64,000 nucleotides of DNA, taken from NCBI GenBank assembly GCA_016788565.1, contig JAEUSP010000112.1, positions 1-64,000 of the forward strand. Reading direction: 5' to 3'. The notes beneath the pieces are model-generated. The model was not told the DNA's origin. It made no database searches and worked only from the letters and a program-made list of their open reading frames with translations. The DNA comes from Chlorobiota bacterium (GTDB lineage Bacteria > Bacteroidota > Ignavibacteria > OLB7). The position numbers and the translations under genes are program-made. This document shows, one piece after another, positions 43,154 to 52,990 of this stretch (within the stretch, counting starts at the first letter, position 1; each line of letters opens with the position of its first letter).

Positions 43154-45343
43154 ATGACGACACGCACTACCCACCTACGCCAGTTGTTCCTGTTTGGGCT
43201 GATGTTCTTGCTGCTGATTGCGGCCTGTTCATCGAACAAAGAAACGGCTCGCCGCGAAGCCCCACCCCCACCCGATGCCAGCCCATCACCCTGGGCACTG
43301 ATTGCCGACGGCGCAGTAAGCTCGGCAGAAATTGCCGATGATGAGAGTGGCACAGTAGAAATTTCTACTGATGTTGTTGGCACAGCAATCATCACAGAAA
43401 AAATCACCGATGGCTCCGTTGCCGCGCTCCAAATCCCCAGCGGTTATTACTCTGGCGGCTATCCCGCAGCCTTTGGCAATGTTCCCGCCGTCGAAGGGAG
43501 CTTGGCTATCCGGGATATGCTGGATAACTCAATCACCAGCTATGATATTCAGGATCATGATGTTCTTGTTATTGGCAGCACCTCAACATCAGAAGATGCG
43601 GTGACAACAACAGAAATTTTGCATGAGAGAATTTCACGTGTTGATGTTGCTGAAGAGTCCGTACAACCTGCCGTTGCAACCGGACGCGGGGCCGTTGCGC
43701 CAAAGGCCGTGACCGCAAGGGGGAAATTGGGCGCGGTTTCCGGCACAACAACATCTGCCCCCAAGAACAAACTTGCAAGGCCAAGCGCACCCACAACCGT
43801 TAAGGGGCTGAAAAAAAAGAGCAAGCTGGCAAAGCATGATGAGCGTGAGGCCATCACCGAAGTGATTGCAACGCCCGAACCAGTTACCTCCGAAGAGTAT
43901 CACCCAATCACCGAGAACAATTTTCTTTCCCCCGCCAAAGCCCCACTCTCCACCTTCTCCATTGACGTTGACGCAGCCAGCTACAGCAACGCCCGGCGGT
44001 TTATCAACAATGGCTCGCTTCCCCCGGTTGATGCTGTGCGGATTGAGGAGATGGTGAACTACTTCAGCTACGATTACTCCGATCCCGTTGGCGACAATCC
44101 TTTTTCCATCAGCACCGAAACAGCGGTTTGCCCGTGGAATCCGAAGCATCGTTTGGTTCACATCGGCTTGCAGGGGAAGCGCATCCCCATGGCCAACGTT
44201 CCCCCCAGCAATCTTGTGTTCCTGATTGATGTTTCCGGCTCGATGGATGTTCCCAACAAACTTCCACTTCTACAACAATCGCTTGGGTTACTGGTGGAAC
44301 AACTGCGGGAGCAAGACCGTGTTTCCATTGTGGTGTATGCGGGCCAAGCGGGGTTAGTGTTGCCGCCAACGTCGGGGGCAAAAAAGGAGAAAATTATGGA
44401 GGCGATAGAGAACCTTTCTGCAGGTGGGTCCACCGCTGGCGGGGAAGGGATTGAGCTTGCGTACTCCATCGCCAAACAAAATTTCCGCAAGGATGGAAAT
44501 AACCGCGTGATCCTTGCCACCGACGGCGATTTCAACGTGGGTGTGTTCAGCGATAGCGGGTTGGTGGCGCTGATTGAGGGGAAGCGGAACGACGGGATTT
44601 TCCTGACGGTGCTGGGCTTCGGTTACGGCAACTACAAGGATTCCAAAATGGAGCAACTTGCCGACAAAGGGAACGGCAACTACGCCTACATTGACAACCT
44701 GAAGGAGGCGCAAAAAGTTCTGGTGACGGAGCTTGGCGCAACCCTGTTCACGATTGCAAAGGATGTGAAAATTCAGGTGGATTTTAACCCGGCAATGGTG
44801 GCGGCATATCGGCTGCTTGGCTACGAAAACCGCGTGCTGGCCGCGCGCGATTTCGACGACGACACCAAGGACGCTGGCGAGCTTGGCGCGGGGCATTCGG
44901 TGACGGCGTTGTACGAAATTATTCCGGTGGGCCAGGCCCCAGAATTTGCCATTGAGACCCCAGCCGACAGCAGCAAGTACCGCCTAAGCGATGGCCGCCC
45001 GTCGGCCTACGGAGTGCGTGATTTAATGGAGGTGCGGCTACGGTTCAAACACCCAAAAGACACCACCAGCAACCTGCTGGGAAACGTTGTGGTGGATAGC
45101 ACCGCCGCAATTGAAACGGCATCGCAGAATTTTCGGTTTTCGGCAGCGGTGGCCGAATTCGGATTGCTGCTGCGGAACTCACGCTACAAAAGCGGGGCCG
45201 ACTACGGCCACGTTCTAACGATTGCCACCGGAGCCGCCGGAAAAGATGAAGAAGGCTACCGGGCGGAGTTCATTGAGTTGGTAAAAAAAGCGCAGACGAT
45301 TGCTGAAAAAAAAGGGAGTGGGGTGGAGGTAGCGATTGAGTGA
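43154..45343 (+). CDS. VWA-domain lipoprotein (YfbK-like) with an extended N-terminus
   Basis: This is a 729-residue lipoprotein with lipobox LLIAAC (signal MTTRTTHLRQLFLFGLMFLL). The VWA domain (about residues 350-540) has an intact MIDAS motif FLIDVSGSM and DRVSIVVYAG, then ILATDGDFNVG, and is followed by a DUF3520-like C-terminal region. Before it a YfbK-type segment is visible (SIDVDAASYSNARRFINNGSLP). The first 250 residues hold low-complexity repeats rich in D, E, S and T, which are unusual for YfbK. A binding or assembly role at the outer membrane or periplasm is likely. The start follows GGAGGAGA. Confidence 0.88.
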   Translation: MTTRTTHLRQLFLFGLMFLLLIAACSSNKETARREAPPPPDASPSPWALIADGAVSSAEIADDESGTVEISTDVVGTAIITEKITDGSVAALQIPSGYYSGGYPAAFGNVPAVEGSLAIRDMLDNSITSYDIQDHDVLVIGSTSTSEDAVTTTEILHERISRVDVAEESVQPAVATGRGAVAPKAVTARGKLGAVSGTTTSAPKNKLARPSAPTTVKGLKKKSKLAKHDEREAITEVIATPEPVTSEEYHPITENNFLSPAKAPLSTFSIDVDAASYSNARRFINNGSLPPVDAVRIEEMVNYFSYDYSDPVGDNPFSISTETAVCPWNPKHRLVHIGLQGKRIPMANVPPSNLVFLIDVSGSMDVPNKLPLLQQSLGLLVEQLREQDRVSIVVYAGQAGLVLPPTSGAKKEKIMEAIENLSAGGSTAGGEGIELAYSIAKQNFRKDGNNRVILATDGDFNVGVFSDSGLVALIEGKRNDGIFLTVLGFGYGNYKDSKMEQLADKGNGNYAYIDNLKEAQKVLVTELGATLFTIAKDVKIQVDFNPAMVAAYRLLGYENRVLAARDFDDDTKDAGELGAGHSVTALYEIIPVGQAPEFAIETPADSSKYRLSDGRPSAYGVRDLMEVRLRFKHPKDTTSNLLGNVVVDSTAAIETASQNFRFSAAVAEFGLLLRNSRYKSGADYGHVLTIATGAAGKDEEGYRAEFIELVKKAQTIAEKKGSGVEVAIE

Positions 45344-45362
45344 GTGAGTGGTGGAGTGATCA

Positions 45363-45782
45363 TTAGCTGGGCGTATCAGGCGACGATTCCTCGGCAGGGG
45401 GATCGTCGCTTTCATGTTCGCGGGCTTCGCGGTAGCGGCGGCGCGTTTCCATGATGTGATGAAATCGCTGGATCACTTGGTCGGCAAGGGCGTAGGGAAT
45501 TTCGCGCTGGGGAAGCGTGGTGAAAATTTCATCAACGATTCGTTCATCCAAATCAATCCGGTAGAACAGCGAAGCAAGGCGGCTGAAATGGAAATCAATG
45601 ATATGCCCCAACCTCTGGGCCAACGCCTCGCGGAACTCCATCATGGTTGCCTGTGCTTCGGCTTTTGCCTCGGCATCCCACTCCACATCAAAGCGGTCGG
45701 CAATGGCTTGGAGCATGGCAACATCCTGATTCTCCGGTGCATTGCTCGGAGCATGAAGTGGTTGATCTTTTTCTGTGCTCAT
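45363..45782 (-). CDS. Small hypothetical protein
   Basis: This is a 139-residue, charged, soluble protein (MSTEKDQPLHAPSNAPENQD...), mostly helical with HIIDFHFSRLASLFYRIDLDE in the middle. I do not recognise a domain. It converges with the VWA gene, 19 bp apart. Its length and codon usage match the neighbours, and both ends are framed by clean starts and stops. Confidence 0.65.
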   Translation of the reverse strand: MSTEKDQPLHAPSNAPENQDVAMLQAIADRFDVEWDAEAKAEAQATMMEFREALAQRLGHIIDFHFSRLASLFYRIDLDERIVDEIFTTLPQREIPYALADQVIQRFHHIMETRRRYREAREHESDDPPAEESSPDTPS

Positions 45783-45815
45783 GTTTGAACTCTCCCACGA
45801 TAAGCATAGCCTTTT

Positions 45816-47147
45816 TTAAAACCCCACTTCCTCCAACCGCTCCTTCACTTCCCCCAGAAAGATGTTTACCGCGTCGCCGTAGTGGCGGTCGTCGGGGACC
45901 AACACCAGCGCGCCGAAGGTTGCCGGCTTTGCGTCCTCAAAACGCTCGCTGCTGGCCATTGTGGTAATCTCTTCCGGACGGTAGATGTTGTCCATGTCGT
46001 GAACCACTACCGTTGCCCCGAACTCAGTTAAAGCGGAGTCGGCCGCGGGGCGTTCGGTAAATCCCAAAAAATCCCAGGGGATGCGAACTTTCACGGTGTA
46101 GCCGCCCTCGGTTTTTGTTGCCACCGCTTTGATTTTTTTTGCCGCAGCCGTTTGCCCGGGGTCCAGGTAGTTGCTGGTGCGTGGCTGCACCGTTGCGGGC
46201 TTGTCCAGCAAGTCCCCCAAGCCAATATCGAAGGCGTAGATGTTGGTGTCAGTTTTGGTTCGGAAATCGCGCGAACGTTTCCCAACCCGAAGGCGATTCC
46301 CCAGCGTGTACATATCCAACCAAATTTCTAGCTGATCCACCGCTGTGTCGTTATCCTTTGGTGGGATTGCAATCACTTGGTCATCGTGGCAGAAGATGTT
46401 GAAGTAGAGGTAGTCGTTATCGTGGGCCGAGCGGACGTTGAACGAGAGGTCATCGGCACCGGTCCAGTAGTAGGAGCCGCTTTGGATAAACCGCGACATC
46501 TGCGTGGTGGAGTTCGCCTGGTATCCGCTGCTGACATCGCGCCCACGGCTGTAGCTGGGGATGGTCATAAACCCGGTCTCGAACACCGCCTCGCCGGTGT
46601 TGGTGTTGCGGTAGCGGTCGTTCCCTTCAAGGGTTTGGTAGTTGCGGTATTCTTCGTGAGTGGTGTTCCCCTGTTGGGTGGTGGTGAAATCATCCACCAG
46701 CATAATCACCCCGTCGCGGTACCGGTAGCCTTCGATGCTCCACTCGGTTGGGCTTTGCTTGCGGGCGATTGAGGCGTTCCCCTTTCCGATCGTGACCCCA
46801 ACCTCAATCGGAAGCTCCACAAAGCTGGTGGTGGTCTGCTTCACCAGCCGCATGATCCCTTCTTCATCAATGAAAAAGCAGACTTGCATCCGCCGTTTGT
46901 TGTCGGCTTTCAGGCGGTAGCAGACGGCAAAATCGTAGGCACTGTCCCCGGTGAAATCCCCAACGTCGTAGCCCCAAATATCGAACGGGGCTTGCGGAAG
47001 CGCGTCGCGGATGTCTTGCACCAGCTCGGGCGCGAAGTACGGGTCTATCCGTTCGGCCAGTTGCTGGAAGGTGATCGCCTCCTGTGCGGAAACGGAAATG
47101 GCCGAAAGAATCAGTAGCAGTAGTGTGGTTCGGATCATCATCATCAT
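45816..47147 (-). CDS. Secreted protein with CBM9-like/DOMON domain
   Basis: This is a protein of about 443 residues. Four consecutive ATGs lie at 47147-47138; any gives the signal peptide MIRTTLLLLILSAISVSAQ. In the C-terminal half a CBM9-like (family 9 carbohydrate-binding) or DOMON sandwich is visible, with YTVKVRIPWDFLGFTERPAADSALTEFGATVVVHDMDN and VFETGFM. The first 150 residues form a separate beta-rich domain. The protein is probably periplasmic or surface-exposed and may bind carbohydrate or haem. No partner is seen. Confidence 0.8.
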   Translation of the reverse strand: MMMMIRTTLLLLILSAISVSAQEAITFQQLAERIDPYFAPELVQDIRDALPQAPFDIWGYDVGDFTGDSAYDFAVCYRLKADNKRRMQVCFFIDEEGIMRLVKQTTTSFVELPIEVGVTIGKGNASIARKQSPTEWSIEGYRYRDGVIMLVDDFTTTQQGNTTHEEYRNYQTLEGNDRYRNTNTGEAVFETGFMTIPSYSRGRDVSSGYQANSTTQMSRFIQSGSYYWTGADDLSFNVRSAHDNDYLYFNIFCHDDQVIAIPPKDNDTAVDQLEIWLDMYTLGNRLRVGKRSRDFRTKTDTNIYAFDIGLGDLLDKPATVQPRTSNYLDPGQTAAAKKIKAVATKTEGGYTVKVRIPWDFLGFTERPAADSALTEFGATVVVHDMDNIYRPEEITTMASSERFEDAKPATFGALVLVPDDRHYGDAVNIFLGEVKERLEEVGF

Positions 47148-47291
47148 GCCGCAAAGTACGGTAAAAAGCCACGCACGAAGGCGAGCCGGATTGAATATCA
47201 CGGTTGATTGTCGCCGTTTCGGTTGCGCCAACATCTGGTGGTGGTCGCATCACCCAAAACGGCGACATCGCAAGCACGTTCGGCCTTCTGC

Positions 47292-48683
47292 TTAAAACTC
47301 CGCCGATCCCGGTGTCCGTGGGAATGGGATCACGTCGCGGATGTTTTTCATTCCGGTGAGGTACATCACCATCCGCTCAAGGCCAAGCCCAAACCCCGCG
47401 TGCGGTGCCGACCCGTACTTCCGCAAATCCAGATACCACCAGTAGGCTTCTTCCGGCAGATGCTGTGCGCGGATTTTTTCCAGCAACACATCGTGCCGCT
47501 CCTCGCGCTGGCTTCCGCCAATGATCTCGCCAATCCGGGGGGCCAGCACGTCCATGGCGCGTACGGTTTTGCCGTCGTCGTTCAGCCGCATGTAGAACGC
47601 CTTGATCTCCTTCGGGTAGTCGGTGACCACCACTGGCCGCTTGAAGACAACTTCGGTTAAGTAGCGTTCGTGTTCGCTTTGCATATCTATCCCCCACGCA
47701 ACTGGGAACTCCCAGGATTTATCGGCCTTCAGCAACACCTCTATCGCCTCGGTGTAGGTGACGTGTTGGAAGTCGCTTTCGGCAACGTGCGTGATGGTCT
47801 CCAGCACGGTGTCGTCCACCCATTTGTTGAAGAACTCAAGGTCGGGAAGGCAGGTGTCCACAACGTGGGCGATGATGTATTTCAGGAACTCCTCGGCAAC
47901 GCGGCGGTTGTCGTCCAGGTCACAGAAGGACATCTCCGGCTCAATCATCCAGAACTCCGCTAAGTGGCGCGGGGTGTTGCTGTTTTCGGCGCGGAAGGTG
48001 GGGCCGAAGGTGTAGATATTGGTGAACGCGCTAGCAAAAATTTCCCCTTCAAGCTGGCCGCTGACGGTCAGGTAGGAAGGGCGGCCAAAGAAATCTTCCG
48101 CGAAGTTGATGCCGCCGTTTTCGGTGCGGGGAAGGTTCATCAAATCGAGCGTGGTGACACCAAACATTGCCCCGGCGCCTTCAGCATCGGAAGCGGTGAT
48201 GATGGGTGTGTGGACGTAGAGGAATCCCCGCTCCTGAAAGAATTTATGGATGGCATAGCAGACCGCGTTACGAACCCGGAACACCGCGCCGAAGGTGTTG
48301 CTGCGTGGGCGCAAATGCGCAATCTCCCGCAGGAACTCCATGCTGTGGCGTTTCGGTTGCAGCGGGTAGGTGGTGGGGTCGGCGGGGCCATAAATCAGGA
48401 TGTCGCGAACCTTCAGCTCCACCGATTGCCCCGCGCCAAGCGATGCCACAAGCTCGCCACTGATTTTCAGGCAGGCCCCGGTTCCAATCTGCCGCATGGT
48501 CTCTTCTGGGATTGCCCCTTGCTCCACCACTGCCTGCAGGTCCTTAAAACATGAACCATCATTAAGCTGGATGAAGATGACACCTTTGCTGTCGCGGCGG
48601 GTTTTCACCCAGCCACGCGCTTGGACAGCAGTGCCCACCGCCATTGTGAAAATATCCTTGATGTACTCCCCGGTTCGAATCAT
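47292..48683 (-). CDS. asnS: Asparaginyl-tRNA synthetase AsnS
   Basis: This is a 463-residue class II aminoacyl-tRNA synthetase. The start at 48683 gives [20 protein letters not shown]; an in-frame frame from 48827 has an unnatural N-terminus. The N-terminal OB-fold anticodon-binding domain ([15 protein letters not shown]) is followed by class II motifs: [15 protein letters not shown] (motif 1 region), [13 protein letters not shown] (motif 2) and [15 protein letters not shown] (motif 3). Its presence implies a direct AsnRS route for this organism. Confidence 0.95.
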   Translation of the reverse strand: MIRTGEYIKDIFTMAVGTAVQARGWVKTRRDSKGVIFIQLNDGSCFKDLQAVVEQGAIPEETMRQIGTGACLKISGELVASLGAGQSVELKVRDILIYGPADPTTYPLQPKRHSMEFLREIAHLRPRSNTFGAVFRVRNAVCYAIHKFFQERGFLYVHTPIITASDAEGAGAMFGVTTLDLMNLPRTENGGINFAEDFFGRPSYLTVSGQLEGEIFASAFTNIYTFGPTFRAENSNTPRHLAEFWMIEPEMSFCDLDDNRRVAEEFLKYIIAHVVDTCLPDLEFFNKWVDDTVLETITHVAESDFQHVTYTEAIEVLLKADKSWEFPVAWGIDMQSEHERYLTEVVFKRPVVVTDYPKEIKAFYMRLNDDGKTVRAMDVLAPRIGEIIGGSQREERHDVLLEKIRAQHLPEEAYWWYLDLRKYGSAPHAGFGLGLERMVMYLTGMKNIRDVIPFPRTPGSAEF

Positions 48684-49029
48684 GGCTAACGAATGTTGAA
48701 TGTGAACGGAAACAGTGGCAAACGCTGGGTAGCAGAAACGATACTGCGTGAAGGTAGCCGTGCGTACCTCAATATCCATTCTGCACCGATTACTACGCCG
48801 CCAAAATAGAACCCACCCCACCACCACGCCAAACAGCGATACAACTCACCACACAGGCCAGGGTTTCGGGGTGGCAGTGGCGTAGTAATGGGAACATCTA
48901 TTTTTCGTGCTGCTTCGTAGTAACCTCATCTTCTGCTGTCCGGTATTTTACGCGCCACCTGTGTGAGGCGTGATGTCAGCAACAGAAAGAACATCAACCA
49001 AAACAACATCAATCAAAGCAAGGTGAGGT
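48684..49029. other. Divergent intergenic region with an 11-bp inverted repeat
   Basis: No gene is supported here. ATTACTACGCC (48789-48799) and GGCGTAGTAAT (48879-48889) form an 11-bp inverted repeat 79 bp apart, and a third related word CGTAGTAACC is at about 48916. These could be operator-like sites for the divergent promoters of asnS and the lipoprotein gene, but no known motif matches. Confidence 0.4.
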
Positions 49030-49953
49030 ATGTGGGTATCAACAACGCTTGGGCGTGCGCGCAACCTGGGGTGGGTTGCGGCTTGCGCAATGTTCATCGG
49101 CTGCAGTTCGGATGAAGTCACCGGGCCAGCCACCAACAACACTCTGTTCACCAGCGTCACGCTTGCCACCGCGCCGGGGGGGCTTACCGATCTGTCATCG
49201 TCGGTTCCCGATGCCGCCGACCAATTCATCTACTTCGTGGCGAAAAGTCCGAACGGAGCTGGAGTATTTAAGGTTCCATCAACTGGGGGTTTGCCAAGCC
49301 AGGTTGCCGCTGGCAGCCCCTTCGTCCAGCCAACAGATATTGTTCTGACAACCGACAATCAAACCATCGTTGTTGCCGACCCCGCAGCAGGGAGCATCTT
49401 CCAAGTAGCGATTGCGGACGGCCACACCACCGCTATTTCCGAAACATCCCAGACCAACCCCGTGGCGTTGGATCTGAAATCGGAATCAGGGAGCGATGCC
49501 ATCTACTACTGCGGAATAAAAGATGGCCAGAAGGCGATTTTCAAAAAAACAGCATCGGGGCTAACAGTGCTGCACAGTGGCCCACCGCTGAGCGCCCCCA
49601 CCGGAATTGTGGCCGCCAACGATGGCGCAATCTACATTGCCGACCAATCGGTAATTCACCGGCTTTCCGGCGGAACAATTACCCAGATTGCAACCGGGCT
49701 CACCCTGGGTTCGCCCGCCGGAATCACGCTAACGCCGGATGAGAAAGCGGTGGTGGTTTCCGCCAAAAGCAGCAGCGGAAAATCCCAAGCGACGATCATT
49801 GCCATTGCAACCGGGGAGCAAACGGTGTTCAACAATATCATCGGCGCGAACAGTGCCCCCGCCGGGCTGCATGGCGCACGCAACGCCAACGGGTTCACGG
49901 GGCTGTACAGCTGGGCCGATAGAGTTGGAGGTATTTATCGGCTGAAGCCGTGA
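49030..49953 (+). CDS. Propeller-type lipoprotein (NHL/SMP-30-like)
   Basis: This is a 307-residue lipoprotein with lipobox FIGC (signal MWVSTTLGRARNLGWVAACA). The rest is a beta-propeller-like repeat region with phrases such as PTDIVLTTDNQTIVVADP, PTGIVAANDGAIYIADQS and PAGITLTPDEKAVVVSA, which suggests four to six blades. A binding or sensing role at the outer membrane or periplasm is inferred. It ends 9 bp before the MITE-like element B. Confidence 0.75.
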   Translation: MWVSTTLGRARNLGWVAACAMFIGCSSDEVTGPATNNTLFTSVTLATAPGGLTDLSSSVPDAADQFIYFVAKSPNGAGVFKVPSTGGLPSQVAAGSPFVQPTDIVLTTDNQTIVVADPAAGSIFQVAIADGHTTAISETSQTNPVALDLKSESGSDAIYYCGIKDGQKAIFKKTASGLTVLHSGPPLSAPTGIVAANDGAIYIADQSVIHRLSGGTITQIATGLTLGSPAGITLTPDEKAVVVSAKSSSGKSQATIIAIATGEQTVFNNIIGANSAPAGLHGARNANGFTGLYSWADRVGGIYRLKP

Positions 49954-49961
49954 GCACTGGC

Positions 49962-50399
49962 TATACTCGGAGTAAATTGGTTTGCGAGAATCAGGCCATG
50001 TGGGAAGTATCGTCCGGGTCAAGAATGCCTAGATGTTGATACTCCCCGTAGCGTCATCACCCCGTCATCGCAAGGAGGGCTGTTAAGTGTTCATCTGATA
50101 AATTTTTCTTGCCCCCCCTCTCCCGCCGTGAGGTTGGTTGCAGCATCGCGGCCAATCGGGAGAGGGGTTGGGGGCCAGGGGACCGGCTGCCGGCGCGCAG
50201 CCGAGAATCTTGATCTTCCCCTGCCTCCAACCTCGTTCTGCGGCTGCCTTGCGCCCCTCACCCCAGCCCTCTCCCGGGGGGAGAGGGAGCCAAGAGGGAG
50301 AACGTAACAGCCCTGCGACTGGTCGGGGCGATGACGAATAGGTGATATCGTCCCAACTAATGCCTTCTCACATTCGCAAACCACTTTGCTCGGAGTATA
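49962..50399. mobile_element. MITE-like element B, 438 bp
   Basis: Terminal inverted repeats of 26 bp begin TATACTC and end GGTTTGCGA; 23 of 26 bases match between the two ends. Inside lie further imperfect inverted repeats: AGGGCTGTTAAGTGTTC (50076-50092) with GAACGTAACAGCCCT on the right, and the arms CCCTCTCCCG/CGGGAGAGGG. It fills almost the whole space between two convergent genes, starting 9 bp after one stop and ending 11 bp before the other, so it may also act as a bidirectional terminator. The left end matches element A at 24 of 26 bases. No ORF is supported inside. Confidence 0.7.
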
Positions 50400-50409
50400 A
50401 AATCCCCAC

Positions 50410-51663
50410 CTACGCCTGGCGCAGCCACCGCAGCAGTTCGCGGAATGTTGGGCGTTTTCCGTACATCAGAATTGCGGTGCGGAAAATTTTTCCCGATGCC
50501 CAAATCACAACGCCGATAGCCGCCACCATCACCGCAATCGTTCCGGCAAGCTCCGCCGGCGAAGGCATTTTTGTCACCAGCCGGATCATCATCAGCGTTG
50601 GCGTTAGGAACGGGACGTAGCTAAGCGCAGCAACCGAAAACGAATCAGGGTCCTGCATCACCACAAACGCAAACGCCATTGGCGCAACCAACACCATCGT
50701 GAGATAACTGGTGATGACCTGCGACTCCTGCTCGGTTGTCACCAGCGACCCAATCCCGATAAACAGCGAAGCGTAGAAGGCATAGCCCAACAGTAGATAG
50801 AGCAAAATTAGCGGGAAGGAAGCAAGGATATCGGGGGAGATAACAACGGCGAAATATCCAACCGAGGCCATCCCAACAATCACCCACGCGGCAACTTGGG
50901 TTGCGCCCAACGCGCTTAGCCCCAGCAGCTTCCCCCACATCAATTCTTGCGGAGTTCCGCTGCTCACCAGAAGCTCCATGATTCTGTTCGACTTCTCCTC
51001 CACCAGACTTCGGACCAGCGATTGCCCTGTGGTCATCACCAAAATCATAAACAGGATGATGCCGATGTAGGCCGCAAAAAATGTCTGCAAAAACCCCTCC
51101 GATTTCTCCCCCCCTTTCTCTGTCACCTTCACCGTCTCCATCGTCAGGGATTGGTTGGCGCGGCCCCATGCGGCGGTGTCAATCCCGGCGGCAACCATCC
51201 GCTCGGTGTTCAAGATTTTTTCGATGTGGTGCTCGAACTTGTTTACCAGCCTGATGTTGCTTGGGTTTGTTGAACGATAGCTGACCACCACCCGCCCTGC
51301 GCTGTCGCGAATCACCACCGCACCCTCCATCGTTTCGGCAAGGATTGCGCGGTCGGTAGCGGCGATTGCTGAATCAATCGGGGTGTTTGTTGTCGGGTAA
51401 CTCTGCAGCACAAACTCCGGCTGGCCGTTGGGGAGCGTGTCCAATTTCAGCTGCTGGGAAAGCGGCATCATCACGCTTCCGGTGCTGTCAATCAGGCCAA
51501 TCACTTTGGTGCTGCTGTTCCCTTTGTCGGCCAGCATGGAAGGAAGCAGGCCGAACAGCAACATCATGGCCGGGGTCAGAATCAGCGAAATAATGAACGA
51601 CTTCGCCCTGGCTTTTTGCGTGAACTCCCAGCGGGCAATCTGCAGAATGCGTTTCCAGTTCAT
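50410..51663 (-). CDS. ABC-2 type transporter permease (NatB-like)
   Basis: This is a 417-residue membrane permease. TM1 is FIISLILTPAMMLLFGLLPSML; a long extracytoplasmic loop follows (residues about 45-175), then a group of five or six TM helices. It is the partner of the ATPase gene immediately upstream (7 bp apart). Together they form a Na+/drug or lipid exporter of the NatAB/YhaQP kind; the substrate is unknown. Element B ends 11 bp downstream of the stop. Confidence 0.87.
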   Translation of the reverse strand: MNWKRILQIARWEFTQKARAKSFIISLILTPAMMLLFGLLPSMLADKGNSSTKVIGLIDSTGSVMMPLSQQLKLDTLPNGQPEFVLQSYPTTNTPIDSAIAATDRAILAETMEGAVVIRDSAGRVVVSYRSTNPSNIRLVNKFEHHIEKILNTERMVAAGIDTAAWGRANQSLTMETVKVTEKGGEKSEGFLQTFFAAYIGIILFMILVMTTGQSLVRSLVEEKSNRIMELLVSSGTPQELMWGKLLGLSALGATQVAAWVIVGMASVGYFAVVISPDILASFPLILLYLLLGYAFYASLFIGIGSLVTTEQESQVITSYLTMVLVAPMAFAFVVMQDPDSFSVAALSYVPFLTPTLMMIRLVTKMPSPAELAGTIAVMVAAIGVVIWASGKIFRTAILMYGKRPTFRELLRWLRQA

Positions 51664-51670
51664 GGTTGGT

Positions 51671-52627
51671 TTAGGTGGTGGAGTTGGTGATTGAATGGGT
51701 GATAGAGTTGGAGTTCGTGGCGGGGATCGCTTCCCCGGTGGCGCGGCGGACGGTCTGGATAAAAATGCTGTTCAGCGATGGCCGCACCCGCTCTATCCGT
51801 GTGATCTGAAGCTGCCCGCTAATGTGCGGAAGCAGGTCGTTCAGCGTGGCGGCGGGCTGCAACGCAAGCTCGGCTCCGTTCGGGTAGATGTTGGCATCCA
51901 ACACCATCGGAAGCCCACGCAGAAACCGCCCATCCCCTTCGAACTCCATCGCCACATTGTTCCCGCCATGCTCTTCTTTCACTTGCTGCACGGTCCCGGC
52001 CAGCACCACTTTCCCTTTGTTGATTAACGCGATCCGGTTGCAAAGCCGCTCGGCTTGCTCCATCTGGTGGGTGGAGTACAGGATGGTCCGCCCATCGTCG
52101 CGAAGCTGATCCAAAATTGAGCGGAGCAACTCCTGATTGACAGGATCAAGCCCGCTGGAGGGTTCGTCAAGGATGATGTACTGCGGCTGATGAATCAACG
52201 CAATGATCAGCTGAACTTTCTGCTGGTTCCCTTTGGAAAGCTCCTCAACACGGCGGCGTTCGCTTCCGGAAAGCTCAAACCGCCGAAGCCAATCGGCAGC
52301 GCGGCGGCGTGCGGTGTCCGGGGCAACGCCACGCAGCGCGGCAAAGTGGAGAATCGTTTCCAGGATGCGAGATTTTTGGTACAGCCCCCGCTCCTCGGCA
52401 AGGTAGCCGATGGAGGAACGGATGGAGTCGGAGAATGGAGCACCGGAATAGGTGATAGAGCCGGAGTCGGGGTGGATGATGTTGGTAATCATCCTGATGG
52501 TGGTGGATTTGCCAGCCCCGTTCGGGCCCAGCAGACCAAAAATTTCCCCTTGCCGTGCCTGGATCGTAACCCCGTTTACCGCGTGGACGGTTGCAAACTG
52601 CTTGTGCAATCCTTCGGCGTGGATCAT
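51671..52627 (-). CDS. ABC transporter ATP-binding protein (NatA-like)
   Basis: This is a 318-residue ABC ATPase. Walker A is GLLGPNGAGKSTT (residues 31-43), the signature is LSKGNQQKVQL, Walker B is YIILDEPSSGLDP and the switch His lies in YSTHQMEQA. A C-terminal domain of about 90 residues follows, as in NatA-type exporters. The LSKGNQQ signature is the NatA variant. It is transcribed with the permease downstream. Confidence 0.92.
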   Translation of the reverse strand: MIHAEGLHKQFATVHAVNGVTIQARQGEIFGLLGPNGAGKSTTIRMITNIIHPDSGSITYSGAPFSDSIRSSIGYLAEERGLYQKSRILETILHFAALRGVAPDTARRRAADWLRRFELSGSERRRVEELSKGNQQKVQLIIALIHQPQYIILDEPSSGLDPVNQELLRSILDQLRDDGRTILYSTHQMEQAERLCNRIALINKGKVVLAGTVQQVKEEHGGNNVAMEFEGDGRFLRGLPMVLDANIYPNGAELALQPAATLNDLLPHISGQLQITRIERVRPSLNSIFIQTVRRATGEAIPATNSNSITHSITNSTT

Positions 52628-52746
52628 CTGAGATTTTTTGAAAAATGAGTTGAAGTGAATCTGCGGTTGCAGAAACGGGGGCCGCTACGGCAGTGGCGGA
52701 ATGGAGGTTGCGGAAGCTCTGCGCCGGCCCGGCAGAGTGCGGAAAC

Positions 52747-52986
52747 TCACCTCACCCGCTCCACGCGGCGGATTTCGGGGACGTGATAGATCAAGGCTTT
52801 CTCAACCCCGGCCCGAAGCGTCAGCGGGGCAAGCGCGCAATGCTCGCAGCTTCCAACCATTCGGACTTCGCAGGTGCGGGTCTCCTCCTCAAACCGAACA
52901 AACTCCAAGTCCCCCCCATCCTTCTGCAAGTAGGGGCGAATGCTGATAATTGCTTGCTCGATTCGTTCGCTGATGGAAGCAGACAT
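52747..52986 (-). CDS. NifU-like (Nfu-type) Fe-S scaffold protein
   Basis: This is a 79-residue NifU C-terminal-type protein. RPYLQKDGGDLEFVRFEE and MVGSCEHCALAPLTLRAGVEKAL carry the CxxC pair (C47, C50) that binds a bridging Fe-S cluster. Such small Nfu proteins deliver clusters to targets. No SUF or ISC genes are adjacent. It is short but covers the whole family domain. Confidence 0.9.
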   Translation of the reverse strand: MSASISERIEQAIISIRPYLQKDGGDLEFVRFEEETRTCEVRMVGSCEHCALAPLTLRAGVEKALIYHVPEIRRVERVR

Positions 52987-52990
52987 CGTT

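Noticed and set aside
43569-44161. Minus-strand frames opposite the VWA gene
   Set aside because: They are antisense shadows of a clear plus gene with an intact MIDAS motif and lipobox.
48672-48683. GGTTCGAATCA resembling a tRNA T-arm
   Set aside because: It is the start of asnS; no acceptor or anticodon stems surround it. No other tRNA-like fold was seen.
50138-50384. Short frames inside element B
   Set aside because: They are products of the palindromic GC-rich interior; none has a start signal or family.
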